Below, piece after piece: positions 17,022 through 26,485 of a DNA stretch of 64,000 nucleotides. Below the pieces are notes generated by a model. It saw nothing but the letters and a program-made list of their open reading frames with translations. It did not search any database and was not told where the DNA came from. The translations under genes and the position numbers were made by a program. Position 1 is the first letter of the stretch. Every line of letters starts with the position of its first letter. The stretch is from Pseudomonas cichorii (GTDB lineage: Bacteria; Pseudomonadota; Gammaproteobacteria; Pseudomonadales; Pseudomonadaceae): the NCBI RefSeq assembly GCF_018343775.1, contig NZ_CP074349.1, positions 5,632,001 through 5,696,000 of the forward strand, written 5' to 3'.

Positions 17022-17987
17022 ATGAAAATGAAAAAAGCGCTGTTAACCACTCTGGTATCGGCTGGCCTGCTGGTCAGCGCCGGTGCAAGTCAAGCGGCCG
17101 GGTGGTGCGAGTCAGGCAAGCCGGTCAAGTTTGCCGGTCTGAACTGGGAAAGCGCGATGTTGCTGACCGACATTCTTCAAGTCGTCCTGAGCAAGGGCTA
17201 CGGTTGCAGCGTGGATGCGTTGCCGGGCAATTCCATCGCCATGGAAAACGCCCTGAGCACCAATGACATTCAGGTCTTCGCCGAAGAGTGGGTAGGCCGT
17301 AGCGAAGTCTGGAACAAGGCCGCTGCGGCAGGAAAAGTCGTAGGCGTCGGCGCACCTGTGGTCGGAGCGGTCGAAGGCTGGTACGTGCCGCGCTACGTGA
17401 TTGAAGGCGATGCCAAGCGCAAGCTGGAAGCCAAGGCTCCGAACCTGAAGTCCATCACAGATCTGGCTCAATACTCAGCCGTGTTCAAGGATCAGGAAGA
17501 GCCCGGTAAAGGCCGTTTCTACAACTGCCCGGCCGGCTGGACCTGCGAGCTTGAAAACAGCGAAATGCTCAAGACCTACGGCCTGGAAAGCAAGTACACC
17601 AACTTCCGCCCAGGCACCGGCCCGGCACTGGACGCGGCTATTCTGTCCAGCTACAAGCGCGGTGAGCCGATCCTGACGTATTACTGGTCACCCACGCCGT
17701 TGATGGGGCAAGTCGATCTGGTTCGTCTGGAAGAACCAGGCGTCAACAAGACCATCGACATCAAGGTCGGTGTCTCCAAGGCGTTCCACGAACAGGCACC
17801 TGAACTGATCGCCGTACTGGAGAAGGTCAATCTGCCCATCGACCTGCTGAACCAGAACCTGGGACGCATGGCCAAGGAGCGGATCGAATCACCGAAACTG
17901 GCGAAGATTTTCCTCAAGGAACACCCGGAAGTCTGGCACACGTGGGTCAGCGAAGACGCTGCGAAAAAGGTTGAGGCCTCTCTGTAA
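17022..17987 (+). CDS. hutX: histidine ABC transporter, substrate-binding protein
   Basis: This is a 321-residue periplasmic protein of the OpuAC/ProX (quaternary-amine-like) family with a signal peptide of about 27 residues (MKMKKALLTTLVSAG to SQAA). The binding core includes KFAGLNWESAMLLTDILQ, NDIQVFAEEWVGRSE and RPGTGPALDAAI. Four cysteines in the mature part (WCE, GCS, NCPAGWTCE) may form disulfides. The position between hutU and hutH-type genes, beside permease and ATPase genes, makes histidine or urocanate the likely ligand, as for the HutXWV system described in rhizobia and pseudomonads. ATG 17022 is chosen because it begins the signal peptide and follows GGAG. Confidence 0.85.
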   Translation: MKMKKALLTTLVSAGLLVSAGASQAAGWCESGKPVKFAGLNWESAMLLTDILQVVLSKGYGCSVDALPGNSIAMENALSTNDIQVFAEEWVGRSEVWNKAAAAGKVVGVGAPVVGAVEGWYVPRYVIEGDAKRKLEAKAPNLKSITDLAQYSAVFKDQEEPGKGRFYNCPAGWTCELENSEMLKTYGLESKYTNFRPGTGPALDAAILSSYKRGEPILTYYWSPTPLMGQVDLVRLEEPGVNKTIDIKVGVSKAFHEQAPELIAVLEKVNLPIDLLNQNLGRMAKERIESPKLAKIFLKEHPEVWHTWVSEDAAKKVEASL

Positions 17988-18058
17988 ACCCCGGAGCAGA
18001 TTATCTGCGCAGGCACAGGCGACATGGCTGTGCCTGACAACCTGATCGAGAGCACCTT

Positions 18059-18910
18059 ATGTTTCCCGAAAGTTTTACCTTCTCCATTGCCAACTGGGTC
18101 AACGACGGGGTTGATTCGCTGGTCACCGAGTACGGCGATGTGTTCCGGCACATCTCCGATACCTTGCTGTGGGCCATCGTCAATCTGGAAAGCCTGCTGC
18201 GCATGGCACCCTGGTGGCTGGTGCTGATGATCGTCGGCGGCATTGCCTGGCATGCGACGCGAAAAATCGTCACCACCGCATTGATTGTCGGCCTGCTGTT
18301 CCTCGTCGGCGCTGTCGGGCTGTGGGACAAGCTGATGCAGACGTTGGCGCTGATGCTGGTCGCCACCTTCATCGCAGTGTTGATCGGCATTCCTCTGGGC
18401 ATTCTTTCAGCGCGCAGCAACCGCCTGCGCTCCGTGCTGATGCCGCTGCTGGACATCATGCAAACCATGCCCAGTTTCGTTTACCTGATCCCGGTGCTGA
18501 TGCTGTTCGGCCTGGGCAAGGTCCCGGCCATCTTCGCCACCGTGATTTACGCCGCGCCGCCGCTGATTCGCCTGACCGACCTGGGCATCCGTCAGGTCGA
18601 TAGTGAAGTGATGGAAGCGATCAACGCCTTTGGTGCCAATCGCTGGCAGCAACTGTTCGGCGTGCAACTGCCACTGGCGATGCCGAGCATCATGGCCGGG
18701 ATCAACCAGACCACCATGATGGCGCTGTCGATGGTCGTGATTGCTTCGATGATCGGCGCCCGTGGCCTGGGCGAAGACGTTCTGGTGGGCATCCAGACCC
18801 TCAATGTCGGGCGCGGCCTGGAAGCCGGTCTGGCCATTGTCATTCTGGCGGTTGTCATCGACCGCATCACCCAGGCCTATGGCCGCCCACGGCATGAGGC
18901 GAGCAAATAA
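18059..18910 (+). CDS. hutW: histidine ABC transporter, permease
   Basis: This 283-residue inner-membrane protein is of the ProW type with about six to seven membrane segments. The permease signature is seen in [20 protein letters not shown], the EAA loop that contacts the ATPase, followed by [20 protein letters not shown]. The N-terminal portion ([20 protein letters not shown]) is like that of choline/betaine permeases. Its stop codon overlaps the start of the ATPase gene by one base (TAATG). It probably works with the binding protein upstream and hutV downstream. Confidence 0.88.
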   Translation: MFPESFTFSIANWVNDGVDSLVTEYGDVFRHISDTLLWAIVNLESLLRMAPWWLVLMIVGGIAWHATRKIVTTALIVGLLFLVGAVGLWDKLMQTLALMLVATFIAVLIGIPLGILSARSNRLRSVLMPLLDIMQTMPSFVYLIPVLMLFGLGKVPAIFATVIYAAPPLIRLTDLGIRQVDSEVMEAINAFGANRWQQLFGVQLPLAMPSIMAGINQTTMMALSMVVIASMIGARGLGEDVLVGIQTLNVGRGLEAGLAIVILAVVIDRITQAYGRPRHEASK

Positions 18911-19737
18911 TGAGCCTGGAACCGAACAAAATCGTCGTCAAAAACGTGTTCAAGATCTTCGGCAGCCGCTCGAAAGAAGCCTTGGCGATGGTAAAGCAGA
19001 GCAAGAGCAAGGATCAGGTGCTGGCCCAGACCGGCTGCGTGGTGGGCGTCAACGACCTCTCGCTATCGATCGGCAGCGGCGAGATTTTCGTCATCATGGG
19101 CTTGTCGGGTTCGGGCAAATCGACGCTGGTGCGCCATTTCAATCGCCTGATCGACCCTACCAGCGGCGAGATTCTGGTGGATGGCGAAGATATCCTGCAG
19201 TACGACACGGAGGCCCTGCGCCAATTCCGTCGCCACAAGATCAGCATGGTGTTCCAGAGCTTCGGCCTGCTGCCCCACAAGAGTGTGCTGGACAACGTGG
19301 CGTACGGCCTGAAGGTGCGCGGCGAGAGCAAAGCCCTCTGCCAGGAGCGTGCGCAGCACTGGATTAGCACCGTGGGCCTCAAAGGCTACGAAAAGAAATA
19401 CCCGCACCAGCTCTCTGGCGGCATGCGTCAGCGCGTTGGTCTGGCACGGGCACTGGCGGCCGACACCGACATCATCCTGATGGATGAAGCGTTCAGCGCC
19501 CTTGATCCGCTGATCCGCGCCGAGATGCAGGACCAGTTGCTGGAGCTGCAAGCGACGCTGAAGAAAACCATCGTGTTCATTACCCACGACCTGGACGAAG
19601 CCGTGCGCATCGGCAACCGGATCGCGATTCTCAAGGATGGCCGTCTGATTCAGGTCGGAACGCCAAAGGAAATCCTTCACTCGCCCGCCGACGATTACGT
19701 TGATCGCTTCGTGCAGCGGCGCGCAGTCACTGTTTAA
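18910..19737 (+). CDS. hutV: histidine ABC transporter, ATP-binding protein
   Basis: This 275-residue ATPase is of the ProV/OpuAA type. Walker A is [12 protein letters not shown], the Q-loop lies in [20 protein letters not shown], the signature is [15 protein letters not shown], Walker B is [11 protein letters not shown] and the switch histidine is in [10 protein letters not shown]. It lacks the long C-terminal CBS regulatory domains of E. coli ProV, so direct osmotic control of this kind is unlikely. The start overlaps the hutW stop, and the hutH paralogue follows two bases after its own stop, consistent with one operon. Confidence 0.9.
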   Translation: MSLEPNKIVVKNVFKIFGSRSKEALAMVKQSKSKDQVLAQTGCVVGVNDLSLSIGSGEIFVIMGLSGSGKSTLVRHFNRLIDPTSGEILVDGEDILQYDTEALRQFRRHKISMVFQSFGLLPHKSVLDNVAYGLKVRGESKALCQERAQHWISTVGLKGYEKKYPHQLSGGMRQRVGLARALAADTDIILMDEAFSALDPLIRAEMQDQLLELQATLKKTIVFITHDLDEAVRIGNRIAILKDGRLIQVGTPKEILHSPADDYVDRFVQRRAVTV

Positions 19738-19739
19738 GG

Positions 19740-21290
19740 ATGGTGTCGATGCAACGAGCAGAACAGATCGTTTTCGGTGAGGCCACGACAGGTTGGCAGG
19801 ACGTGGTGGCCGTGGCCCGTGATGGTGCGCACCTGATGCTGTCGGAACGGGCCTGGGCGCGTATCGACAATGCCCAGGCCATCGTTCAGCGCATCGTTGC
19901 CCGTGGCGAGCGGGCTTACGGTGTGAACACCGGACTCGGCGCACTGTGCAACGTCTCGCTGGAAGACGAACAACTCAGTCGCCTGTCGCGCAACACATTG
20001 CTCAGCCATGCCTGTGGCGTAGGCACACCGCTGCCCGACGAACAGACACGCGCAATCATCTGTGCCGCGATTCTCAACTACAGCCAGGGCAAGTCCGGCA
20101 TCCATCGTCAGGTTGTGCAAGCGCTGCTGGCCTTGCTCAATCAAGGCATCACGCCGCAAGTGCCGTCGCAGGGGTCGGTGGGTTATCTGACCCACATGGC
20201 GCATGTCGGCATCGCGCTGCTGGGCGTGGGTCAGGTCAGTTATCGCGGGCACATCGTTCCAGCGCAGCAGGCATTGAGCGAAGCAGGTCTGCACCCCGTT
20301 GAACTGGGCGCCAAGGATGGGCTGTGCCTGGTCAACGGCACACCCTGCATGACCGGCCTGAGCTGTCTGGCCATTGCCGACGCCACGCGCCTGACGCAAT
20401 GGGCCGACGTGATCGGTGCCATGACCTTTGAAGCGCTGCGCGGCCAGCTCGATGCCTTCGACGAAACCATCATCGCCCTCAAGCCCCATCCGGGTATGCA
20501 ACAGGTCGGCAGAAACCTGCGCAGCCTGCTGGCGGGCAGCGAAGTGCTTGCCAGCAGCCAGGGCATTCGCACCCAGGACGCCCTGAGCATACGCTCTATC
20601 CCGCAGGTACACGGCGCAACACGGGACCAGTTGGCCCATGCGATAAGGCAGGTCGAAACCGAGCTGAATGCGGTCACCGATAACCCGTTGCTGCTGGGCA
20701 CTCCTGACGATTACCGCGTGGTGTCGCAAGCCAACCCGCACGGTCAGTCAGTCGCCATGGCGGCGGATCTGTTGTGTGTGGCGGTGGCGGAGCTGGGTTC
20801 GATTGCCGAGCGGCGTCTGGATCGACTGATCAACCCGGCCGTCAGCGGTCTGCCGGCTTTTCTGGTCAGCCAGCCGGGTGTCAACTCGGGGATGATGATC
20901 GTCCAGTACGTGGCCGCCTCGCTGTGCGCAGAAAACCGCCAGATGGCACAACCGGCGGTGGTCGATAACTATGTCACCTCGGGCTTGCAGGAAGATCATC
21001 TGAGCCTGGGCACCAGCGCTGCCTTGAAGCTGCATAAGGTACTGGGCAACGCAACGCAGATTCTGGCCATCGAATACCTGCTGGCGGCCCAGGCGTTTGA
21101 GTTCCTCAAGGAACAGCATTTTGGGGCAGGCACCGACATTGCCTGGCGCGCACTGCGTGAGCAGATCCCCGCGTATGACCAAGACCGCTGGCTGGCCCCG
21201 GATATTGCCAGCAGCGTAGCCGTACTCAAGAACGAAGAAGTGCTGGAGAGGATTTTCCGGCACGGTCGTGAACAGACGACAACCCCATAA
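19740..21290 (+). CDS. histidine ammonia-lyase paralogue without the MIO triad (HutH1-like)
   Basis: This 516-residue protein is clearly of the HAL/PAL family: YGVNTGLGA (60-68), LLSHACGVG (88-96), CLVNGTPCM (197-205) and LQEDHLSLG all match catalytic segments of HutH. The cofactor-forming motif does not. Where HutH has [14 protein letters not shown], this protein has GSVG-Y-LTHMAH (145-155). The Ala-Ser-Gly that cyclises to the electrophilic MIO group is missing, with a net loss of three residues. The catalytic tyrosine of the HutH segment QDPYSLR is also changed, to QDALSIR (Leu282). The reading frame is otherwise intact, so this is not a decayed copy. It is probably a pseudoenzyme or a non-lyase within the hut operon; the actual role is unknown. 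ATG 19749 is an alternative start. Confidence 0.85.
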   Translation: MVSMQRAEQIVFGEATTGWQDVVAVARDGAHLMLSERAWARIDNAQAIVQRIVARGERAYGVNTGLGALCNVSLEDEQLSRLSRNTLLSHACGVGTPLPDEQTRAIICAAILNYSQGKSGIHRQVVQALLALLNQGITPQVPSQGSVGYLTHMAHVGIALLGVGQVSYRGHIVPAQQALSEAGLHPVELGAKDGLCLVNGTPCMTGLSCLAIADATRLTQWADVIGAMTFEALRGQLDAFDETIIALKPHPGMQQVGRNLRSLLAGSEVLASSQGIRTQDALSIRSIPQVHGATRDQLAHAIRQVETELNAVTDNPLLLGTPDDYRVVSQANPHGQSVAMAADLLCVAVAELGSIAERRLDRLINPAVSGLPAFLVSQPGVNSGMMIVQYVAASLCAENRQMAQPAVVDNYVTSGLQEDHLSLGTSAALKLHKVLGNATQILAIEYLLAAQAFEFLKEQHFGAGTDIAWRALREQIPAYDQDRWLAPDIASSVAVLKNEEVLERIFRHGREQTTTP

Positions 21291-21359
21291 CAACAGGGCT
21301 GCAAGGCGGCATGCTTCAAAAGAGCAACCGCCTGACATCAATCAAGGAGTAGCTGCATC

Positions 21360-22907
21360 GTGACCAAACCCTCTGCCAAGTCATTGAATCTGACCCCCGG
21401 CCAACTGACCCTGGCGCAACTGCGAGCGATCTATCAGCAACCGGTAACGCTGAAGCTCGATAGCAGCGCCGATCAGCAGATCGAAGACAGCGTTGCCTGT
21501 GTGGAACGCATCCTGGCCGAAAACCGCACGGCCTATGGCATCAACACCGGTTTCGGCCTGCTGGCTTCGACGCGCATCGCCAGCGAGGACCTGGAAAACC
21601 TGCAGCGTTCTCTGGTGCTGTCCCATGCCGCCGGTGTCGGGCAGCCGATCAGCGACGAATTGGTGCGTCTGGTCATGGTGCTCAAGGTCAACAGCCTGAG
21701 CCGTGGTTTCTCCGGCATCCGGCGCGTGGTGATCGATGCCCTGATCGCCCTGATCAATGCCGAGGTCTATCCACATATCCCGCTCAAGGGTTCGGTGGGT
21801 GCTTCCGGTGACCTCGCGCCGCTGGCCCATATGTCTCTGGTGCTGCTGGGCGAAGGCAAGGCTCGCTACAAAGGCGAATGGCTCGATGCCGTCGATGCGC
21901 TTGAAGTGGCAGGCCTGAAACCGCTGACTCTGGCTGCCAAGGAAGGTCTGGCATTGCTCAACGGAACGCAGGTTTCCACCGCGTTCGCACTGCGCGGCCT
22001 GTTCGAGGGTGAAGACTTGTTCGCCGCAGCCATGGCCTGCGGCGCGCTGACCGTAGAAGCGGTGCTGGGCTCGCGCTCGCCTTTCGACGCCCGCATCCAT
22101 GCCGCTCGCGGCCAGCGTGGCCAGATCGATGCCGCTGCCTGCTATCGCGACCTGCTGGGTGAAAGCAGCGAAGTGTCCGAATCCCATCGCAACTGCGACA
22201 AGGTTCAGGATCCTTACTCCCTGCGCTGCCAGCCACAGGTCATGGGTGCCTGCCTGACCCAGTTGCGTCAGGCCGCCGAAGTGCTGGAGATCGAAGCCAA
22301 CGCCGTCTCCGACAACCCGCTGGTGTTCGCAGCCGAAAACGATGTGATCTCCGGCGGCAACTTCCACGCGGAACCGGTTGCCATGGCCGCCGATAATCTG
22401 GCGCTGGCCATCGCGGAAATCGGTTCCCTGAGCGAACGCCGCATTTCGCTGATGATGGACAAGCACATGTCGCAGTTGCCGCCCTTCCTGGTGGCCAACG
22501 GTGGGGTCAACTCCGGCTTCATGATCGCCCAGGTCACGGCTGCTGCCCTGGCCAGTGAAAACAAGGCGTTGGCCCATCCGCACAGCGTCGATAGCCTGCC
22601 GACTTCAGCCAATCAGGAGGACCATGTTTCCATGGCTCCGGCAGCCGGCAAGCGGTTATGGGAAATGGCAGAAAACGTTCGCGGGATTCTTGCCGTAGAA
22701 TGGCTGGCTGCATGCCAGGGACTGGACTTGCGCAACGGCCTCAAAACCTCTCCAAAACTGGAGCAGGCCCGCGCCGTACTGCGCAGCAAAGTACCGCCCT
22801 ATGAGAAGGATCGTTTTTTTGCACCGGACATAGAAGCTGCCAGCCAGCTGTTGTCCTCAACTTGCCTGAACCCGTTGGTTCCTGCACGTCTGCTACCCAG
22901 TCTGTGA
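21360..22907 (+). CDS. hutH: histidine ammonia-lyase
   Basis: HutH removes ammonia from L-histidine to give trans-urocanate, the first step of the pathway and the source of the inducer. The protein has 515 residues from a GTG start. The MIO-forming Ala-Ser-Gly is present in [14 protein letters not shown] (Ala148-Ser149-Gly150). The catalytic segments [36 protein letters not shown] and NQEDHVS are all intact, so this is the active enzyme. It lies 69 bases after the MIO-less paralogue, and its N-terminal part is about 30 percent or more alike by eye. The hutT frame begins after a 100-base gap. Confidence 0.97.
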   Translation: MTKPSAKSLNLTPGQLTLAQLRAIYQQPVTLKLDSSADQQIEDSVACVERILAENRTAYGINTGFGLLASTRIASEDLENLQRSLVLSHAAGVGQPISDELVRLVMVLKVNSLSRGFSGIRRVVIDALIALINAEVYPHIPLKGSVGASGDLAPLAHMSLVLLGEGKARYKGEWLDAVDALEVAGLKPLTLAAKEGLALLNGTQVSTAFALRGLFEGEDLFAAAMACGALTVEAVLGSRSPFDARIHAARGQRGQIDAAACYRDLLGESSEVSESHRNCDKVQDPYSLRCQPQVMGACLTQLRQAAEVLEIEANAVSDNPLVFAAENDVISGGNFHAEPVAMAADNLALAIAEIGSLSERRISLMMDKHMSQLPPFLVANGGVNSGFMIAQVTAAALASENKALAHPHSVDSLPTSANQEDHVSMAPAAGKRLWEMAENVRGILAVEWLAACQGLDLRNGLKTSPKLEQARAVLRSKVPPYEKDRFFAPDIEAASQLLSSTCLNPLVPARLLPSL

Positions 22908-23011
22908 TGTACCGCGAGCCTGGCAGGGCTCGCAATGGTAGTTCGCTGCGGGAAGCCGGAAGCAGGTGTTCTCGCAGCTATTTGCCATACCCAGTAATGA
23001 GATGGACGGAA

Positions 23012-24388
23012 ATGACGTCAAAAGTTGGTTTGAAACGCGGGTTATCCGCCCGCCACATTCGCTTCATGGCTCTGGGCTCTGCCATCGGCACAGGGTTGTT
23101 CTATGGCTCTGCCGCCGCAATCCAGCAAGCGGGGCCTGCGGTTCTGCTGGCTTATCTGATCGGTGGTGCAGCGGTCTTCATGGTGATGCGCGCCCTTGGT
23201 GAGATGGCCGTGCACAACCCGACCTCCGGCTCGTTCAGCCATTACGCCAGCCGTTATCTCGGCCCTCTGGCGGGTTTCGTGCTGGGCTGGACCTACGCCT
23301 TCGAGATGATCATCGTCTGTCTGGCCGATGTCACCGCGTTCGGGATCTACATGGGCTTCTGGTTCCCGGAAGTGCCGCGCTGGATCTGGGTGCTGGGCAT
23401 CGTGTTCCTGATCGGCGCGCTCAACCTGTGCAACGTCAAGGTGTTCGGTGAAACCGAGTTCTGGCTGTCGCTGCTCAAGGTCGGCGCCATCGTAGCGATG
23501 ATCGTGGCCGGTTTCGGCATCATGCTGTTCGGCATCGGTTCATCCACTGGCGACAACGCCATCGGGATCAGCAACCTCTGGGCCCACGGCGGTTTCATGC
23601 CCAATGGCATCGGCGGCCTGATCGCCTCGCTGGCCGTGGTGATGTTCGCCTTTGGCGGCATCGAAATCATCGGTATCACGGCGGGCGAAGCCAAGAACCC
23701 GCAACGCACGCTGCCACAGGCCATCAATGCCGTGCCGCTGCGCATTCTGCTGTTCTACGTCCTGACCCTGTTCGTGCTGATGTCCATTTACCCATGGCCA
23801 CAGATCGGCACTCAAGGCAGCCCGTTCGTGCAGATTTTCGACAATCTGGGCATCGCTTCAGCGGCGACCATTCTCAATATCGTGGTGATCTCGGCTGCCG
23901 TATCCGCCATCAACAGCGACATCTTCGGCGCAGGCCGCATGATGTATGGCATGGCGCTCGAAGGTCAGGCCCCGGCCGGTTTTGCCAGACTGTCGCGCCA
24001 GGGCGTGCCATGGATGACAGTCGTGGTCATGGGCGTGACGCTGCTGGCTGGCGTGCTGCTCAACTACCTGATCCCGAAGAACGTCTTCCTGCTGATCGCC
24101 TCCCTGGCCACCTTCGCCACGGTCTGGGTATGGCTGATGATCCTGCTGACCCAGGTTGCCATGCGCCGCTCCATGAGCCGCGAAGAAGTTGCACAACTGA
24201 AGTTCCCGGTCCCGTTCTGGCCTTATGGGCCGGCTGCCGCCATCGTCTTCATGCTGTTCATCTTCGGCGTGCTGGGCTACTTCCCGGATAACCGGGCTGC
24301 GCTGATCGTCGGCGCGATCTGGATTGTGCTGCTGGTCATCGCCTACTACCTCTGGATAAAACCCAGACACACCCAAAACACCCAATGA
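23012..24388 (+). CDS. hutT: histidine permease, APC superfamily
   Basis: This 458-residue inner-membrane amino-acid transporter has twelve predicted membrane segments. The N-terminal [20 protein letters not shown] leads into the substrate-binding [13 protein letters not shown] of the APC family, and the [19 protein letters not shown] motif of segment 6 is present. Its place between hutH and hutI, and the resemblance to HutT of other pseudomonads, make histidine the likely substrate. ATG 23012, preceded by GGACGGA, is chosen; ATG 22997 in the same frame is possible, and a longer frame would overlap hutH. Confidence 0.93.
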   Translation: MTSKVGLKRGLSARHIRFMALGSAIGTGLFYGSAAAIQQAGPAVLLAYLIGGAAVFMVMRALGEMAVHNPTSGSFSHYASRYLGPLAGFVLGWTYAFEMIIVCLADVTAFGIYMGFWFPEVPRWIWVLGIVFLIGALNLCNVKVFGETEFWLSLLKVGAIVAMIVAGFGIMLFGIGSSTGDNAIGISNLWAHGGFMPNGIGGLIASLAVVMFAFGGIEIIGITAGEAKNPQRTLPQAINAVPLRILLFYVLTLFVLMSIYPWPQIGTQGSPFVQIFDNLGIASAATILNIVVISAAVSAINSDIFGAGRMMYGMALEGQAPAGFARLSRQGVPWMTVVVMGVTLLAGVLLNYLIPKNVFLLIASLATFATVWVWLMILLTQVAMRRSMSREEVAQLKFPVPFWPYGPAAAIVFMLFIFGVLGYFPDNRAALIVGAIWIVLLVIAYYLWIKPRHTQNTQ

Positions 24389-24404
24389 CCCAAGGAGGCC
24401 CGGG

Positions 24405-25610
24405 ATGACAACACTCTGGAAGAACTGTCACATCGCAACCATGGCGCAAGGCAACTACTCGATCATCGAGGATGCCGCCATCGTGACCTCTGGAGCATTC
24501 ATCCACTGGATCGGGCCTCACAATCAGCTCTCGGAAACTGATTTTGGCAGCACCGTAGACCTGGGCGGCGCCTGGGTCACGCCGGGCCTTATCGATTGCC
24601 ACACTCATACGGTATTCGGTGGCAATCGCAGCGGTGAATTCGAGCAGCGCCTGCAAGGCGTGAGCTATGCCGAGATCGCTGCTGCAGGCGGCGGCATAGC
24701 CAGCACGGTACGGGCGACACGCGCAGCCAGCGAGGACGAACTGTTCGCCAGTGCCGAGCGACGCTTGAAGCATCTGCTGCGCGACGGAGTGACCACTGTC
24801 GAGATGAAGTCCGGCTACGGCCTGGATCTGCCAAGCGAACGCAAGATTCTCAAGGTGATCCGTCGCCTGGGCAGCAGCCTGCCCGTCACCGTGCGCAGCA
24901 CCTGTCTGGCCGCCCACGCCCTGCCGCCGGAATACACCAACCGCGCCGACGATTACATCCGGCATATCTGCGACGACATGCTTCCGGCACTGGCCGAGGA
25001 AGGTCTGGTGGATGCCGTGGATGCGTTCTGCGAGTACCTGGCGTTTTCGCCAGCGCAGGTCGAGCAGGTATTTATCACCGCAAAGCAACTGGGTTTGCCG
25101 GTAAAACTGCATGCCGAACAGCTTTCGTCACTGGGCGGTTCAAGCCTTGCGGCGCGTTATCAGGCCTTGTCGGCGGACCATCTGGAGTTCATGACCGAAG
25201 ACGACGCCATTGCCATGGCCGCTGCCGGAACCGTCGCCGTGCTGCTGCCGGGCGCGTATTACTTCCTGCGCGAAACCCAACTGCCGCCGATGGATGCCCT
25301 GCGCAAGCATGGCGTGCCGATTGCCATCTCCACCGACATGAACCCCGGCACCTCGCCCGGCCTGTCACTGCGCCTGATGCTGAACATGGCCTGCACACTG
25401 TTCCGCATGACGCCTGAAGAAGCCCTGGCAGGCGTCACCCTCAATGCCGCGAAGGCACTGGGCCTGGATAAAACCCATGGCTCGCTGGAAATCGGCAAGG
25501 TAGCGGACTTCGTCGCCTGGAACATCGAACGCCCTGCCGATCTGGCCTACTGGCTGGGCGGCGACCTGGATAAACGCATCGTGCGCCACGGCGTCGAATC
25601 ATCGATCTGA
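24405..25610 (+). CDS. hutI: imidazolonepropionase
   Basis: HutI hydrolyses 4-imidazolone-5-propionate to N-formimidoyl-L-glutamate, the third step. The 401-residue cytoplasmic amidohydrolase has the first metal motif in [12 protein letters not shown]. Further ligands or substrate contacts lie in [13 protein letters not shown] and in [13 protein letters not shown] near the C-terminus. An AAGGAGG ribosome-binding site precedes the ATG. It is followed by hutG after 11 bases. Confidence 0.97.
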   Translation: MTTLWKNCHIATMAQGNYSIIEDAAIVTSGAFIHWIGPHNQLSETDFGSTVDLGGAWVTPGLIDCHTHTVFGGNRSGEFEQRLQGVSYAEIAAAGGGIASTVRATRAASEDELFASAERRLKHLLRDGVTTVEMKSGYGLDLPSERKILKVIRRLGSSLPVTVRSTCLAAHALPPEYTNRADDYIRHICDDMLPALAEEGLVDAVDAFCEYLAFSPAQVEQVFITAKQLGLPVKLHAEQLSSLGGSSLAARYQALSADHLEFMTEDDAIAMAAAGTVAVLLPGAYYFLRETQLPPMDALRKHGVPIAISTDMNPGTSPGLSLRLMLNMACTLFRMTPEEALAGVTLNAAKALGLDKTHGSLEIGKVADFVAWNIERPADLAYWLGGDLDKRIVRHGVESSI

Positions 25611-25621
25611 AGGAGAGCCCT

Positions 25622-26422
25622 GTGGATAACGTTCTGACATTCAAGCGTGGTCGCGTCCCGCTGCTGATCAGCATGCCTCATGCGGGCCTGAAGCTGACAC
25701 CGGCAGTCAAAGCCGGCTTGGTGGACGAAGCCTTGAGCCTGCCCGACACCGACTGGCACATCCCACGCCTTTACGACTTTGCGGCCGAGCTTGGGGCCAG
25801 TACCCTGGCTGCCGAGTATTCGCGCTTCGTCATCGACCTCAATCGCCCGTCCGACGACAAACCGCTGTATGCCGGTGCGACGACCGGACTGTTTCCTTCG
25901 ATCCTGTTCGACGGCGTGCCGCTGTTCAAGGAGGGCCAGGAGCCCGACGCGGCCGAGCGCGCCAGCTACCTGCAACAGATCTGGGTGCCTTACCACCAGA
26001 CGCTGGAGCAAGAGCTGCAACGCCTGCGCGATGAGTTCGGTTATGCGCTGCTGTTCGATGCCCACTCCATTCGCGGCCACGTCCCGCATCTGTTCGACGG
26101 GCGCCTGCCGGACTTCAACCTCGGCACCTTCAACGGTGCCAGTTGTGATCCGCAACTGGCAGGCAGGCTGGAAAATGTGTGCGCAGCCGCCAAGGACTAC
26201 AGCCATGTGCTCAACGGTCGCTTCAAGGGCGGCCATATCACCCGCCATTACGGCGACCCTGCCAATAACATCCACGCCGTACAACTGGAACTGGCGCAGA
26301 GCACCTACATGGAAGAGTTCGCCCCTTTCCATTACCGCCCTGACCTTGCGGCACCGACCCGAGAGGTATTGAAAGGATTGCTGGAGACGTTTATTGCCTG
26401 GGGGCAGGAGAGGTTTGGTTGA
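25622..26422 (+). CDS. hutG: N-formylglutamate deformylase
   Basis: HutG cleaves N-formyl-L-glutamate to glutamate and formate and ends the HutF-HutG branch of histidine catabolism. It has 266 residues from a GTG start preceded by AAGGAG. Typical motifs are LISMPHAGLKL near the N-terminus, the EYSRFVIDLNRP segment, the LLFDAHSIRGHVP segment with likely metal ligands, and FKGGHITRHYG. It is the last gene of the operon and runs into a perfect 15-base inverted REP pair shared with convergent cadA. Confidence 0.96.
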   Translation: MDNVLTFKRGRVPLLISMPHAGLKLTPAVKAGLVDEALSLPDTDWHIPRLYDFAAELGASTLAAEYSRFVIDLNRPSDDKPLYAGATTGLFPSILFDGVPLFKEGQEPDAAERASYLQQIWVPYHQTLEQELQRLRDEFGYALLFDAHSIRGHVPHLFDGRLPDFNLGTFNGASCDPQLAGRLENVCAAAKDYSHVLNGRFKGGHITRHYGDPANNIHAVQLELAQSTYMEEFAPFHYRPDLAAPTREVLKGLLETFIAWGQERFG

Positions 26423-26429
26423 TCCCGCT

Positions 26430-26465
26430 GAATGAATTCGCTCCCATAGCGGAGCGAATTCATTC
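26430..26465. repeat. REP pair between hutG and cadA
   Basis: GAATGAATTCGCTCC (26430-26444) and its exact reverse complement (26451-26465) are separated by six bases. The element lies between two convergent genes and probably serves as a terminator or mRNA stabiliser for both. Confidence 0.85.
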
Positions 26466-26485
26466 GCGAAAAGCTCAAAAGCAGC

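Noticed and set aside
20160..20240. Frameshift as the cause of the missing MIO motif in the first hutH copy
   Set aside because: The reading frame and family motifs continue correctly on both sides, and the change is a net three-codon loss, so no shift is needed to explain it.
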